A stretch of 64,000 nt of DNA from Bradyrhizobium arachidis (GTDB taxonomy: Bacteria; Pseudomonadota; Alphaproteobacteria; Rhizobiales; Xanthobacteraceae): assembly GCF_015291705.1 (NCBI RefSeq), contig NZ_CP030050.1, positions 1,178,001 through 1,242,000 on the forward strand. Reading direction: 5' to 3'. Positions 1 to 12,332 of this stretch are shown in pieces. Position numbers and translations under genes: made by a program. Position 1 is the first letter of the stretch, and every line of letters starts with the position of its first letter. A model generated the notes under the pieces. It did not search any database and was not told the DNA's origin. It worked only from the letters and a program-made list of their open reading frames with translations.

Positions 1-1230
1 GGAGGCGACGTCGCCGCTGATGATCTCGCCGAAGAGTTCCCACTTCTCGCCCTTGAAGCGCTGCATTTGGAGCTGCGCGATCGGGGCGAAGTCGGTGGCG
101 CTGGTGTTGATCTTGACGCCGGGCAGCAGGGTGTCCGGTGCAAAATCCTTCAACGAGGCCGCCTGCTTCATCAGGTTGGCGCGGGTGAGATCGTCACCGC
201 ACATTTCCAGGACCTTGGCCAACGTCGAGGCCGCGCCGTAGCCGTAGACCATGCCGGTGTCGGTCTTGTCGGCGCCGGGCATGTACTTGTCGACGAACTC
301 GTTCCACTTCTTCATGCCGGGATCGTTGTTCCACTGCGGATCGGTGGAGTCCTTGGCATAGGCCGCCGACAGCACGTCCTGCGAGGCCTCGAAGCCCGCC
401 GGCTTCATCACGCTGCCGACCGAGATCGACACGTTGGTGAGGATCTGCAGCGGCTTCCAGCTGAGCTCGGCGGTCTTCTTGATGGTCTGCGCGGCGAATT
501 TCGGCGTCGCATAGATCAGCAGCACGTCGGGATTGGCGGCCTTGATCTTGACGATGTGGCCGTCGATCGACGGCTCGGACACCTCATAGCTCTCTTCCAG
601 GATGATCATGGACGAGGCCTTGGCGCCGAGGCCGTCCTTGGTGCCCTTGAGGTAGTCTTTGCCGAAATCGTCGTTCTGATAGAGGATCGCGACCTTGGCG
701 TTCGGCTTCTCCTTCATCAGCCACTTCGCGTAGATCTGCGCTTCGCTCTGGTAGGAGGGCTGCCAGCCGATGGTCCAGGGGAAGTTCTTCGGGTCGTTCC
801 ACTTGGTGGCGCCGGTGGCGACGAACAGCTGCGGGATCTTCTTGGCGTTGAGGTATTTCTGGATCGCGGTGTTCGAGGGCGTGCCCAGCGGGTTGAACAC
901 GGCCAGCACCTCGTCGCTCTCGACCAGCTTGCGGACCTGCTCGACCGCCTTCGGCGGCGAATAGGCGTCGTCATAGGTGACGAAATTGACCTTGCGGCCG
1001 TTGATGCCGCCCTTGTCGTTGATCATCTTGAAATAGGCTTCTTCGGTCTTGCCGATGATGCCGTAGGCCGACGCCGGCCCGCTGTACGGCATGATGTTGC
1101 CGACCTTGATCTCGGTATCGGAAGCGCCGGTGTCGTATTTCTTTTGCGCGAGTGCCGCGCCCGAAGTGAGAGCAAAGGCTGCCGTTGCCGTGACCAGCGC
1201 GGCGGCTCGCAGTGTTCTTTCAAAAAGCAA
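1..1230 (-). CDS. Branched-chain amino acid-type ABC transporter substrate-binding protein (3' end beyond window)
   Basis: Periplasmic binding protein of the LivK/amide-binding family; it delivers a ligand to the LivHM permease encoded just upstream. 410 codons are visible and the frame is still open at the left edge, so the C-terminus is missing. The start is a TTG at 1230 preceded by AGGAGA about 7 nt upstream; no better ATG exists in frame. The N-terminus is a signal peptide (basic ERTLRAA, hydrophobic Ala-rich core) with likely cleavage after LAQ. The mature part begins with the family's strand D-T-E-I-K-V-G-N followed by PYSGPASAYG. The gene lies 31 nt after livM on the same strand and closes the visible operon. 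The ligand cannot be read from sequence; the neighbouring acyl-CoA pathway suggests an organic acid rather than leucine. Confidence 0.9.
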   Translation of the reverse strand, partial: MLFERTLRAAALVTATAAFALTSGAALAQKKYDTGASDTEIKVGNIMPYSGPASAYGIIGKTEEAYFKMINDKGGINGRKVNFVTYDDAYSPPKAVEQVRKLVESDEVLAVFNPLGTPSNTAIQKYLNAKKIPQLFVATGATKWNDPKNFPWTIGWQPSYQSEAQIYAKWLMKEKPNAKVAILYQNDDFGKDYLKGTKDGLGAKASSMIILEESYEVSEPSIDGHIVKIKAANPDVLLIYATPKFAAQTIKKTAELSWKPLQILTNVSISVGSVMKPAGFEASQDVLSAAYAKDSTDPQWNNDPGMKKWNEFVDKYMPGADKTDTGMVYGYGAASTLAKVLEMCGDDLTRANLMKQAASLKDFAPDTLLPGVKINTSATDFAPIAQLQMQRFKGEKWELFGEIISGDVAS

Positions 1231-1261
1231 TTCGGGTCTCCTTGGTTTAACGAACGAGTCT

Positions 1262-2278
1262 TCAGTTCTTCCTGAGCTTGCCAGCGAGCTGCTGGCCCAG
1301 GATCGCGACCTGCCTTGCGCCGTGTGGCACGAGGTAGATGACGAGGAACAACAGCACGCCGAACACCGCGCCGGAGAGGCCCTTGGAGATGCCCTCCGCG
1401 ATGTTCGGCACGAAGATGATGAAGGCGGCGCCGACGATCGAGCCGGGCAGCCAGCCGACGCCGCCGACCACCATGCCGAGGAACAGCGAGATCGCGAGCG
1501 TGATGGTGTAGCTGTCGGGCGCGACGAACTGCACCGCGATGGCGCCGAGCGAGCCGGCGATGCCGGTGATGGCGGCGGAGACGCCGAACGCCAGCGTCTT
1601 GTAGAGTGCGACGTTGATGCCCATGGCGGAGGCCGCGATCTCGTTGTCGCGGATCGCCATGAAGGCGCGGCCCGAGCGCGAGCGCAACAGGTTCACCGAG
1701 AAGATGTAGATCGCCAGCACGACCACGAGCGTGAAATAGTACAGCCACATGTCCTGCGACATCGACAGGCCGAACGGCGCGTCGGGCTTGGTGACGACGA
1801 GGCCCTGCACGCCGCCGGTCCAGTGCTCGAGGAAGTTCAGCTTGAGCAGCTGCGGCATCGCGGTCGCGAGCGCGAAGGTCGCCAGCGCCAGATAGACGCC
1901 GCTTAGCCGCAGCGCCGGCTGGCCGAACAGGAAGCCGAAGCCGAAGCAGACCACGCCGGCAATCGGCAGCGTCAGCGCATAGTTGACGTTGAAATGCTCC
2001 ATCAGCACCGCGGTCGTGTAGGCGCCGACCGCGTAGAATGCGCTCTGGCCGAGCGAGAACTGGCCGCTTCCGCCGGTCAGGATGTTGAGCGCCAGCACCG
2101 CGAGCCCATAGATCAGGAGCATCGTCATCTGGAAGATGATGAAGTTCTTGACGAAGACGGGAGCGATGATCAGCGCGGCCAGCACCACCAGCGAGGTGCC
2201 GGTGCCCAGCGTCATGGCCCGCTTCGGAACGGCCTCGACCGCCTCGTGGCCTTCGACGACTTCTTCTGCTGCGCTCAT
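1262..2278 (-). CDS. livM: LivM-type ABC transporter permease
   Basis: Inner-membrane permease of a high-affinity branched-chain-amino-acid-type importer, partner of the LivH-like protein encoded just before it. About 338 residues, a normal length, with eight to ten hydrophobic helices and the family segments LNILTGGSGQFSLGQ near residue 65 and MAIRDNEIAASAMGINV near the cytoplasmic loop that contacts the ATPase. The ATG at 2278 gives MSAAEEVV; a TTG at 2284 would overlap the livH stop and add two residues. Ends 31 nt before the binding-protein start. Expected to act with LivH, LivG and LivF. Family assignment is firm, substrate unknown. Confidence 0.9.
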   Translation of the reverse strand: MSAAEEVVEGHEAVEAVPKRAMTLGTGTSLVVLAALIIAPVFVKNFIIFQMTMLLIYGLAVLALNILTGGSGQFSLGQSAFYAVGAYTTAVLMEHFNVNYALTLPIAGVVCFGFGFLFGQPALRLSGVYLALATFALATAMPQLLKLNFLEHWTGGVQGLVVTKPDAPFGLSMSQDMWLYYFTLVVVLAIYIFSVNLLRSRSGRAFMAIRDNEIAASAMGINVALYKTLAFGVSAAITGIAGSLGAIAVQFVAPDSYTITLAISLFLGMVVGGVGWLPGSIVGAAFIIFVPNIAEGISKGLSGAVFGVLLFLVIYLVPHGARQVAILGQQLAGKLRKN

Positions 2279-2280
2279 GA

Positions 2281-3159
2281 TCAAACTCGCTTGACGATGT
2301 GCCGGCCGAACAGACCAGCGGGTTTGACGACCAGGACGGAGATGATCAGCGCGAGCGCGATCGGGAGTTTCAGCTCGTTGCCGACGCCGGGAATGTAGGT
2401 GCCGGCGAGGTTCTCGAAGATGCCGACCAGGAAGCCGCCGACCACGGCGCCGAACGGGCTGGTGAGACCGCCGAGCACCGCGGCGGCAAAGCCGTAGATC
2501 AGCACGCCGCCCATCATGTTGGGCTCGAGGAACACGACGGGGGCGATCAGCATGCCGGCGATCGAGCCGATCGCGGTCGCCATGCCCCAGCCGAGCGCGA
2601 TCATCCAGCTCGTGTTGATGCCGACGAGGCGGGCCGATTCAGGTACCGAGGCGGCCGCACGCATCGCAAGGCCAATCCTTGTATACTGGAAGAAGAAGTA
2701 GAGGCCGAGCAGCAGCAGCACGGTGACGCCGATCATGCCGGCCTGGTGAGTCGAGATCAGCTGGCTGCCCAGGAACGGCGAGGAGCCGAACGGGGTCGGA
2801 TACTGCTTGATGGTGAAGTCCCAGAGCAGGCCGGCCGAGGAGTTGATGATCGCATACAGCGCGATGAAGCCGGCGACGTTGGTCAGCACTGGCGCTTTCG
2901 CAAGCGGCTTGAACAGGATGCGCTCGATCGCGATGCCGGCGACGAAAGAAAATACCAGCGTGATCAGGAAGGCGGCCCAGTAGGACACGCCCCACTGCAT
3001 CAGCTGCCAGGAGATGAAGGTCGAGAACATCGCCATCTCGCCTTGCGCGAAGTTGAGATGATCGATGGCCTGGTAGATCATGACCACGGCCAGCGCCATG
3101 CAGGCATAGATCGCGCCGGTGGCAATGCCGGCCAGCACTTGGTTGGTGAAAAGCTCCAT
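2281..3159 (-). CDS. livH: LivH-type ABC transporter permease
   Basis: Second integral membrane subunit of the Liv-type importer, 292 residues. The N-terminus MELFTNQVLAGIATGAIYA and the segment HLNFAQGEMAMFSTFISW near residue 35 are characteristic of LivH, as is AMRAAASVPESARLVGIN in the large cytoplasmic loop that docks to the ATPases. Start ATG at 3159 has GAGGAG about 9 nt upstream. The stop codon lies within a few bases of the livM start, so the two permeases are probably translationally coupled. Twelve nt separate it from livF upstream. Confidence 0.92.
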   Translation of the reverse strand: MELFTNQVLAGIATGAIYACMALAVVMIYQAIDHLNFAQGEMAMFSTFISWQLMQWGVSYWAAFLITLVFSFVAGIAIERILFKPLAKAPVLTNVAGFIALYAIINSSAGLLWDFTIKQYPTPFGSSPFLGSQLISTHQAGMIGVTVLLLLGLYFFFQYTRIGLAMRAAASVPESARLVGINTSWMIALGWGMATAIGSIAGMLIAPVVFLEPNMMGGVLIYGFAAAVLGGLTSPFGAVVGGFLVGIFENLAGTYIPGVGNELKLPIALALIISVLVVKPAGLFGRHIVKRV

Positions 3160-3171
3160 CGTGCCGGCTCC

Positions 3172-3881
3172 TCAGTAACCCAGATAGGATTTGCGGATTT
3201 CTTCGTTGTTCGCGATGTCCTTGGCGTTGCCCGACATCACGATGCGTCCGGTCTCGATCACATAGGCCTGGTCGGCGAGCTCGAGCGCGAGCTGGGCGTT
3301 CTGCTCGACCACCAGGATCGACACCTTGTCCTCGCGGTTGATCTTGCCGAGGATGCCGAACAGGTCGCGCACCACGAGCGGCGCAAGGCCGAAGGACGGC
3401 TCGTCCAGCAGCATCAGGCGCGGCCGCAGCATCAGCGCGCGGGCGACCGCGAGCATCTGCTGCTCGCCGCCGGAGAGCGTGCCGGCCTGCTGGGTGTGGC
3501 GCTGCTTCAGCACCGGGAAATGCGCATACATGCGCTCGATGTCGGAGACGATGCCGGCGCTGTCCTTGCGGGTGATGGCCCCGAGCTGCAGGTTCTCCTC
3601 CACCGTCATGGTGGTGAAGGTGCCGCGGCCCTGCGGCACATGGGCGATGCCGAACCGCACGATGCTCTCGGTGGAGCGGTTGTTCAGCGGCTTGCCGTCG
3701 AACTCGATGCCGCCGGTGGAGCGCACCATGTTGCAGATCGCGCGCAGCGTGGTGGTCTTGCCGGCGCCGTTGGCCCCGAGCAGCGTCGTCAGCGAGCCCT
3801 CGTTGAGCGAGAAGGACAGGCCATGGAGCGCCTGGACCTGGCCGTAATAGGCGCGCAGGTCCTTGACGTTGAGCAGTGTCG

Positions 3882-3885
<4 letters not shown>
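3172..3885 (-). CDS. livF: LivF-type ABC transporter ATP-binding protein
   Basis: Cytoplasmic ATPase of the Liv-type importer, 237 residues. Walker A GANGAGKTTT near residue 36, signature LSGGEQQMLAVARAL near 138, Walker B LMLLDEPSFGL near 156, and the LivF-type tail VVEQNAQLALELADQAYV. The start ATG at 3885 overlaps the livG stop as ATGA, so translation is coupled. Pairs with LivG to energise LivHM. Confidence 0.93.
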
Positions 3886-4679
<794 letters not shown>

Positions 4680-4745
4680 CTCGTCTCGCCCACCGAGTTC
4701 AGTGGGCGATGGGGCGATGCGAACCGCTCCCGGTGACGACAAAGG

Positions 4746-5612
4746 CTATCTGATCCCCTCGGCCACACGCGCAACTTTTCCTCCTGATTTCAGCTTTTTG
4801 CTGATTTCTTTTTTGGATTGCGGCATCAGTCCCCCGAGTGCCGCTTCGATGTTCCTTACCATCGCCAGCAGACGCGGTCCAATGTCGTTGATCAAACGCT
4901 CTTCCGTGAAACGGAATGCGGGCGCGCCGCAATTGAATGCGTAAGGTCCGGTTCCGTCGTTGAGCCTGAGCGCGACGCCGGCGGCTCCGATGTCGTCGTG
5001 CCAGTCGCCGACCGAAATCGCGAAGCCGTGTTTCGCGACGGTCTCGCCGGAGCGTTCCAAGCCGTCGCGCATCTTGGGCCAGCGGCTGCCGTAATGTTCG
5101 CGCAGCATGCGGGACAATTCGGCGCGATCCTCGTCGTCGAGCGCCCAGAAATAGGCGCGGCCCATCGCGCTGGTTGCAATCGGCACGCGGGAGCCGACGT
5201 CAAGTTGAACGCCGACCGTCTCGGTGCCGCGGCTCTGCCCGAAATAGATCATGCTGTGACGGTCGCGGCCCCCGACGGCCACGGCGCCGCCGGTCGCGCG
5301 CATCACTTCCTCGCGAAACGGTTCGGACAAATGCCGAACGCCGAGATTGGCAAGCGCGGCGTAGCCGAGCGACATCGCGGCGGGTGCGAGCTGGTACTTC
5401 TCGAAACGGGGAACCGGCGTCAGATAGCCGAGCTTCGTCAACGTGTAGGTCAGGCGCGAAACCGTCGGTTTCGGCAGGTTGGTGCGGGCCGCAATCTCCT
5501 GATTGCCGAGCAGACCGTCATTGGGTTGGAATGCGCGCAATACGTCCAGTCCGCGGGAAAGCGCGACGACGAAATTCCGATCGGTCGCAGTCTTCTTTCC
5601 TGTACGCTTCAT
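4746..5612 (-). CDS. IclR-family transcriptional regulator (PimR-like by context)
   Basis: DNA-binding regulator, 288 residues from the ATG at 5612 (MKRTGKKTATDRNF). Longer in-frame starts up to 5759 would run over the palindrome proposed as its operator and are unlikely. The N-terminal winged helix-turn-helix spans about residues 15-80 (GNQEIAARTNLPKPTVSRL as recognition region). The IclR effector domain follows (MIYFGQSRGTETVGVQLDVGSRVPIATSAMGRAYFWAL, ending near residue 270), where the family binds small organic acids. Divergent from the pimF-like operon and co-directional with the liv genes, so it probably controls both in response to the imported acid or its CoA ester. Function in this pathway is inferred from position. 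Confidence 0.88.
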   Translation of the reverse strand: MKRTGKKTATDRNFVVALSRGLDVLRAFQPNDGLLGNQEIAARTNLPKPTVSRLTYTLTKLGYLTPVPRFEKYQLAPAAMSLGYAALANLGVRHLSEPFREEVMRATGGAVAVGGRDRHSMIYFGQSRGTETVGVQLDVGSRVPIATSAMGRAYFWALDDEDRAELSRMLREHYGSRWPKMRDGLERSGETVAKHGFAISVGDWHDDIGAAGVALRLNDGTGPYAFNCGAPAFRFTEERLINDIGPRLLAMVRNIEAALGGLMPQSKKEISKKLKSGGKVARVAEGIR

Positions 5613-5679
5613 CCCTGATCTGCTTCTTGCGCGGAGTCGTTGACAAGCCACGTGCTTCAAAATAACCCTGCCGTCAAGA

Positions 5680-5698
5680 TGCGGAATTAAATTCCGCA
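5680..5698. promoter_or_regulatory. Candidate IclR operator: 19-bp palindrome
   Basis: TGCGGAATT-A-AATTCCGCA is a perfect inverted repeat with 9-base arms, placed in the 130-bp space between the divergent IclR gene and the beta-oxidation operon, 45 bp before the pimF start. IclR-family operators are typically palindromes with GGAA...TTCC arms, which fits. Binding is inferred. Confidence 0.72.
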
Positions 5699-5742
5699 CC
5701 GCGAAATCGAACAAAAGTAAATCCCCACCAAGGAGGGACACC

Positions 5743-7839
<2,097 letters not shown>

Positions 7840-7847
7840 TGGTTGGC

Positions 7848-7927
7848 GTCATTCCGGGATGGTCCGAAGGACCAGACCCGGAATCTCGAGATTCCGGGTT
7901 CGGCTCTTCGAGCCGCCCCGGAATGAC
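7848..7927. repeat. Intergenic palindromic repeat, GTCATTCCGG family (copy 1)
   Basis: Begins GTCATTCCGGG and ends CCCCGGAATGAC, with an inner pair GGAATCTCGA/GATTCCGG, so it can fold into a two-armed hairpin. It fills the gap between the pimF-like and ligase genes. No T-tract follows, so it is not a typical terminator. Confidence 0.85.
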
Positions 7928-7950
7928 GGTCTGTGTGGCTTAAGGAATCC

Positions 7951-9633
7951 ATGACCCATCCCGGCGAACAGTTTTATCCCGAGGGCGTGCACTGGGACGA
8001 CACCATCGCCCAGGGCTCGCTGCCTGACCTGCTGTCGAAAGCCGCCGCCGATTACGGCCCGCGCACCGCGCTCGAATTCCGCGATCGCCCCATCACCTAT
8101 ACCGGGCTCGCAGCTCAGGCCGAGCGCGCCGCGGCGGCGTTTCTGCGGGCTGGCATCGGCAAGAACAGCTCCGTCGCGCTGTTCCTCGGCAACACGCCCG
8201 ATCATCCTGTCAATTTCTTCGGCGCACTGAAGGCTGGCGCCCGCGTTGCGCATCTGTCGCCGCTCGACGGCGAGATCGCGCTGACGCACAAGGTCTCCGA
8301 CTCCGGCTCGCGCGTGCTCGTGACCTCCAACCTCGCCGCGCTGCTGCCGACCGCGCTGAAGTTTCTGGAGAAGGGCCTGGTCGATCGCCTCGTCGTCTGC
8401 GAGGACGACGATTGGGGCAAGGTCGGCACGCCGCAGGCGGCGATCCCTGGGGATCCCCGCATCGTCACCTTCAAGACCTTCGTCGATGGCGCCACCGCCC
8501 CCGCAGAGTGGCCGTCCGTCACGGCCGACGACGTCGCGCTGCTGCAATATACCGGCGGCACCACCGGCCTGCCCAAGGGCGCGATGCTGACGCATGGCAA
8601 TCTCACCTCGGCGGTCTCGATCTACGACGTCTGGGGCAAGCCGTCGCGTGCCGCGCGCGGCGATGTGATCGAGCGCGTGATCTGCGTGCTGCCGCTATTC
8701 CACATCTACGCGCTCACCGTCGTGCTACTATCCGCGCTCAGCCGCGGCAATCTGATCTCGATCCACCAGCGCTTCGACGTCGAAGCCGTGATGCGCGATA
8801 TCGAGGTCAAGCGCGCGACTTACTTTCCGGGCGTTCCGACCATGTGGATCGCGATCGCCGCGCTGCCGGATCTGGACAAGCGCGACTTCTCCTCGCTCGC
8901 CACCATCGGCTCCGGCGGTGCGCCGCTGCCGGTCGAGATCGCGAATTTCTTCGAGCGCAAGGTCGGCAAGAAGCTGCGCAGCGGCTGGGGCATGACCGAG
9001 ACCTGCTCGCCCGGCACCGGCCATCCGCCCACCGGGCCGGACAAGCCCGGCTCGATCGGCCTGATGCTGCCCGGCATCGAGCTCGACGTCGTTTCGCTGG
9101 ACGACCCGACACGTGTGCTGCCGCCCGGCGAAGTCGGCGAGATCCGCATCAAGGGGCCGAACGTCACCAAGGGCTACTGGAACAGGCCGGAGGGATCCAC
9201 TGACGCCTTCGTCGATGGCCGCTTCCTCACCGGTGACATCGGCTATGTCGACTCCGACGGCTATTTCTTCCTGGTCGACCGCAAGAAGGACATGATCATC
9301 TCCGGCGGCTTCAACGTCTATCCGCAGATGATCGAGCAGGCGATCTACACCATTCCGGGCGTGCACGAGGTGATCGTGCTCGGCATTCCCGACCAGTACC
9401 GGGGCGAGGCTGCAAAGGCCTTCATCAAGCTCAAGCCCGACGCAAAACCGTTCACGCTCGACGAGCTGCGCGCGCAGCTCGCCGGCAAGGTCGGCAAGCA
9501 CGAACTGCCGGCCGCGGTCGAGTTCGTCGACGATCTGCCGCGCACGCCGGTCGGAAAATTGTCGCGCCACGAATTGCGCCAGCAACAGAAACCATCACAA
9601 TCCACCCCACTTGCATCAGGAGGTCGTTCTTGA
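7951..9633 (+). CDS. pimA: Acyl-CoA ligase, dicarboxylate--CoA ligase PimA-like
   Basis: ATP-dependent acid:CoA ligase that activates the imported acid. 560 residues from the ATG at 7951 ([10 protein letters not shown]), preceded by AAGGAAT; an in-frame GTG 18 nt earlier is inside the end of the repeat and less likely. AMP-binding P-loop [17 protein letters not shown] near residue 198, [13 protein letters not shown] near 350, hinge [17 protein letters not shown] near 445, and catalytic lysine in [12 protein letters not shown] near the C-terminus. Position and length match PimA, which in R. palustris accepts C7 and longer dicarboxylates. The chain-length range cannot be read here. The stop overlaps the thiolase start by 4 nt. 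Confidence 0.85.
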   Translation: MTHPGEQFYPEGVHWDDTIAQGSLPDLLSKAAADYGPRTALEFRDRPITYTGLAAQAERAAAAFLRAGIGKNSSVALFLGNTPDHPVNFFGALKAGARVAHLSPLDGEIALTHKVSDSGSRVLVTSNLAALLPTALKFLEKGLVDRLVVCEDDDWGKVGTPQAAIPGDPRIVTFKTFVDGATAPAEWPSVTADDVALLQYTGGTTGLPKGAMLTHGNLTSAVSIYDVWGKPSRAARGDVIERVICVLPLFHIYALTVVLLSALSRGNLISIHQRFDVEAVMRDIEVKRATYFPGVPTMWIAIAALPDLDKRDFSSLATIGSGGAPLPVEIANFFERKVGKKLRSGWGMTETCSPGTGHPPTGPDKPGSIGLMLPGIELDVVSLDDPTRVLPPGEVGEIRIKGPNVTKGYWNRPEGSTDAFVDGRFLTGDIGYVDSDGYFFLVDRKKDMIISGGFNVYPQMIEQAIYTIPGVHEVIVLGIPDQYRGEAAKAFIKLKPDAKPFTLDELRAQLAGKVGKHELPAAVEFVDDLPRTPVGKLSRHELRQQQKPSQSTPLASGGRS

Positions 9634-10817
9634 CCGACGCCGTCATCGTTTCCACCGCCCGCACCCCGATCGGCAAGGCCTATCGCGGCATGCTCAACGC
9701 CACCGAGGGTGCAACCCTGCTCGGTCACGCCATCGGCGAAGCTGTCGCCCGCGCCAAGGTCGACCCGAAGGAGGTCGAGGACGTCGTGATGGGCGCAGCG
9801 CTCCAGCAGGGCGCGACCGGCGGCAACATCGCGCGCAAGGCGCTGCTCCGTGCAGGTCTCCCTGTGACTGTCGCCGGCACCACCATCGACCGGCAGTGCG
9901 CCTCGGGCCTGCAGGCCATCGCGCTCGCCGCGCGCTCGGTGATCTTCGACGGCGTCGAGATCGCGGTCGGCGGCGGCGGCGAGTCGATCTCGCTGGTGCA
10001 GAACGACAAGATGAACGGCTTCCACGCCCAGGACCCGGCGCTGCTCAAGATCAAGGGCGAGGTCTACATGCCCATGATCGACACGGCGGAAGTGGTCGCC
10101 AAGCGCTACGGCATCTCGCGCGAGAAGCAGGACGAATATTCGCTGGAGAGCCAGCGTCGCACCGCCGCCGCGCAGCAGGGCGGCAAGTTTAGGGACGAGC
10201 TCGCCCCGATCACGACGCAGATGGCGGTCACCGACAAGGCGACCGGCGCAGTGTCGATGAAGGAGGTCACGCTGTCGCAGGACGAAGGTCCGCGTCCCGA
10301 GACCACCATCGAGGGCCTTGCCGGCCTCAAGCCGGTGCGCGGCGAAGGTTTCTCGATCACCGCCGGCAATGCCAGCCAGCTCTCCGACGGCGCCAGCGCC
10401 TCGGTGATCATGAGCGACAAGGAAGCGGCGAAGCGCGGCCTTGCGCCGCTAGGCATCTTCCGCGGCTTCGTCTCCGCCGGCTGCGAGCCGGACGAGATGG
10501 GCATCGGCCCGGTCTTCGCGGTGCCGCGCCTTCTGAAGCGCCATGGCCTCACCGTCGACGACATCGGCCTCTGGGAGCTCAACGAAGCCTTCGCGGTGCA
10601 GGTGCTGTATTGCCGCGACAAGCTCGGCATCGACCCCGAGAAGATCAACGTCAATGGCGGCGCGATCTCGGTCGGCCATCCCTACGGCATGTCCGGCGCG
10701 CGCCTCACCGGCCACGCCCTGATCGAAGGCCGCCGCCGCAAGGCCAAGTATGCGGTCGTCACCATGTGCGTCGGCGGCGGCATGGGTGCGGCGGGATTGT
10801 TCGAGGTGTTGCAGTAA
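9630..10817 (+). CDS. pimB: Acetyl-CoA C-acyltransferase (thiolase), PimB-like
   Basis: Thiolytic cleavage of 3-oxoacyl-CoA to acetyl-CoA and a shortened acyl-CoA, the last step of beta-oxidation. 395 residues, normal for the degradative class. Nucleophile Cys90 in [12 protein letters not shown], His in [17 protein letters not shown] and the second catalytic Cys in [14 protein letters not shown] at the C-terminus. TTG start at 9630 with a perfect AGGAGG 6 nt upstream; the first residues [19 protein letters not shown] are typical thiolase, which supports this start despite the rare codon. Overlaps the ligase stop (TTGA). Confidence 0.92.
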   Translation: MTDAVIVSTARTPIGKAYRGMLNATEGATLLGHAIGEAVARAKVDPKEVEDVVMGAALQQGATGGNIARKALLRAGLPVTVAGTTIDRQCASGLQAIALAARSVIFDGVEIAVGGGGESISLVQNDKMNGFHAQDPALLKIKGEVYMPMIDTAEVVAKRYGISREKQDEYSLESQRRTAAAQQGGKFRDELAPITTQMAVTDKATGAVSMKEVTLSQDEGPRPETTIEGLAGLKPVRGEGFSITAGNASQLSDGASASVIMSDKEAAKRGLAPLGIFRGFVSAGCEPDEMGIGPVFAVPRLLKRHGLTVDDIGLWELNEAFAVQVLYCRDKLGIDPEKINVNGGAISVGHPYGMSGARLTGHALIEGRRRKAKYAVVTMCVGGGMGAAGLFEVLQ

Positions 10818-10825
10818 ATGTTTCT

Positions 10826-10924
10826 GTCATTCCGGGGCGCCGCGAAGCGGCGAGCCCGGAATCCATAACCACCAGTCTGGGATATGGATTCCGGGCCTGC
10901 GCCTGCGGCACATCCCGGAATGAC
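10826..10924. repeat. Intergenic palindromic repeat, GTCATTCCGG family (copy 2)
   Basis: GTCATTCCGGGGCG ... CATCCCGGAATGAC with the internal pair GGAATCCATA/TATGGATTCC. It lies between the thiolase and first acyl-CoA dehydrogenase genes, 41 nt before the latter's start. Confidence 0.88.
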
Positions 10925-10965
10925 GGCGGGTTTGGTAAGAATAAAATCGCTCACAGGAGGATCCG

Positions 10966-12156
10966 ATGGATCTCGCATTCACGAAAGAAGAGCAGGCGTT
11001 TCGCGAGGAAGTGCGGTCGTTCTTCCGCGACAACGTGCCGCCGGATACGCGGCGCAAGCTGGTCGAGGGCCGCCACCTCTCGAAGGACGAGATGGTGACG
11101 TGGTGGCGCATCCTCAACAAGAAGGGCTGGGGCGTCAGCCACTGGCCCAAGCAATATGGCGGCACCGGCTGGACGAGCGTGCAGCACTACATCTTCAACG
11201 AGGAGCTGCAGTCCTATCCGGCGCCGCAGCCGCTCGCCTTCGGCGTCAGCATGGTCGGCCCCGTCATCTACACCTTCGGCAACGAGGAGCAGAAGAAGCA
11301 GTACCTGCCGCGCATCGCCAATGTCGACGATTGGTGGTGCCAGGGCTTCTCCGAGCCGGGCTCCGGGTCCGACCTTGCTTCGCTCAAGACGAAAGCCGAG
11401 CGCAAGGGCGACAAGTGGATCATCAATGGCCAGAAGACCTGGACCACGCTCGCCCAGCACGCCGACATGATCTTCTGCCTCTGCCGCACCGACAACAATG
11501 CGAAGAAGCAGATGGGCATTTCCTTCATCGTGTTCTCGATGAAGTCGAAGGGTGTCACCGTGCGCCCGATCCAGACCATCGACGGCGGCGTCGAGGTCAA
11601 TGAGGTCTTCTTCGACGACGTCGAGGTGCCCGTCGAGAACCTGATCGGTGAGGAGAACAAAGGCTGGGATTACGCAAAATTCCTGCTCGGCAATGAGCGC
11701 ACCGGCATCGCCCGCGTCGGCGTCTCCAAGGAGCGGCTGCGCCGCATTCGCGATCTCGCCGGCAAGGTCGAGTCGGGCGGCAAGCCGGTCATCCAGGATG
11801 CCGCGTTCCGCGAGAAGCTCGCGGCCTGCGAGATCGAGCTGAAGGCGCTCGAGCTGACGCAGCTCCGCGTCGTCGCCGATGAAGGCAAGCACGGCAAGGG
11901 CAAGCCCAATCCCGCCTCCTCGGTGCTGAAGATCAAGGGCTCCGAGATCCAGCAGACCACCACCGAGCTCTTGATGGAAGTGATCGGCCCGTTCGCCGCG
12001 CCTTACGACGTCCACGGCGATGACGGCTCCAACGAAGCCATGGACTGGACCGCCCAGATCGCGCCGAGCTACTTCAACAACCGCAAGGTCTCGATCTACG
12101 GCGGCTCCAACGAGATCCAGCGCAACATCATCGCCAAGGCGGTGCTGGGGCTGTGA
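10966..12156 (+). CDS. pimC: Acyl-CoA dehydrogenase (PimC-like, pimeloyl-CoA dehydrogenase large subunit)
   Basis: FAD-dependent dehydrogenase that makes the 2,3-double bond in an acyl-CoA; electrons leave through ETF. 396 residues. N-terminal helical domain about 1-120, FAD/substrate loops GFSEPGSGSDLASLKTKAE near residue 130 and INGQKTWTT near 157, and the C-terminal helical domain ending IYGGSNEIQRNIIAKAVLGL. A strong AGGAGG lies 7 nt before the ATG. Followed by a second, shorter acyl-CoA dehydrogenase gene, the arrangement of the two-subunit PimCD enzyme. Assembly with the next product is inferred from that arrangement. Confidence 0.88.
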   Translation: MDLAFTKEEQAFREEVRSFFRDNVPPDTRRKLVEGRHLSKDEMVTWWRILNKKGWGVSHWPKQYGGTGWTSVQHYIFNEELQSYPAPQPLAFGVSMVGPVIYTFGNEEQKKQYLPRIANVDDWWCQGFSEPGSGSDLASLKTKAERKGDKWIINGQKTWTTLAQHADMIFCLCRTDNNAKKQMGISFIVFSMKSKGVTVRPIQTIDGGVEVNEVFFDDVEVPVENLIGEENKGWDYAKFLLGNERTGIARVGVSKERLRRIRDLAGKVESGGKPVIQDAAFREKLAACEIELKALELTQLRVVADEGKHGKGKPNPASSVLKIKGSEIQQTTTELLMEVIGPFAAPYDVHGDDGSNEAMDWTAQIAPSYFNNRKVSIYGGSNEIQRNIIAKAVLGL

Positions 12157-12199
12157 TCTGCTCCCTCTCCGCGAAGGCGGGGAGGCCCATGTTTCCACC

Positions 12200-12298
12200 G
12201 TCATTCCGGGGCGCGACGAAGTCGCGAGCCCGGAATCCATAACCACCAATCGGGATTATGGATTCCGGGCCTGGCCCTTCGGGCCATCCCGGAATGAC
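12200..12298. repeat. Intergenic palindromic repeat, GTCATTCCGG family (copy 3)
   Basis: GTCATTCCGGGGCG ... CATCCCGGAATGAC with the inner pair GGAATCCATAACC/ATTATGGATTCC. It occupies most of the gap between the two acyl-CoA dehydrogenase genes. Confidence 0.88.
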
Positions 12299-12332
12299 GA
12301 AGCCAAATAGTCCGGTACGAGGAACCAAAGAA

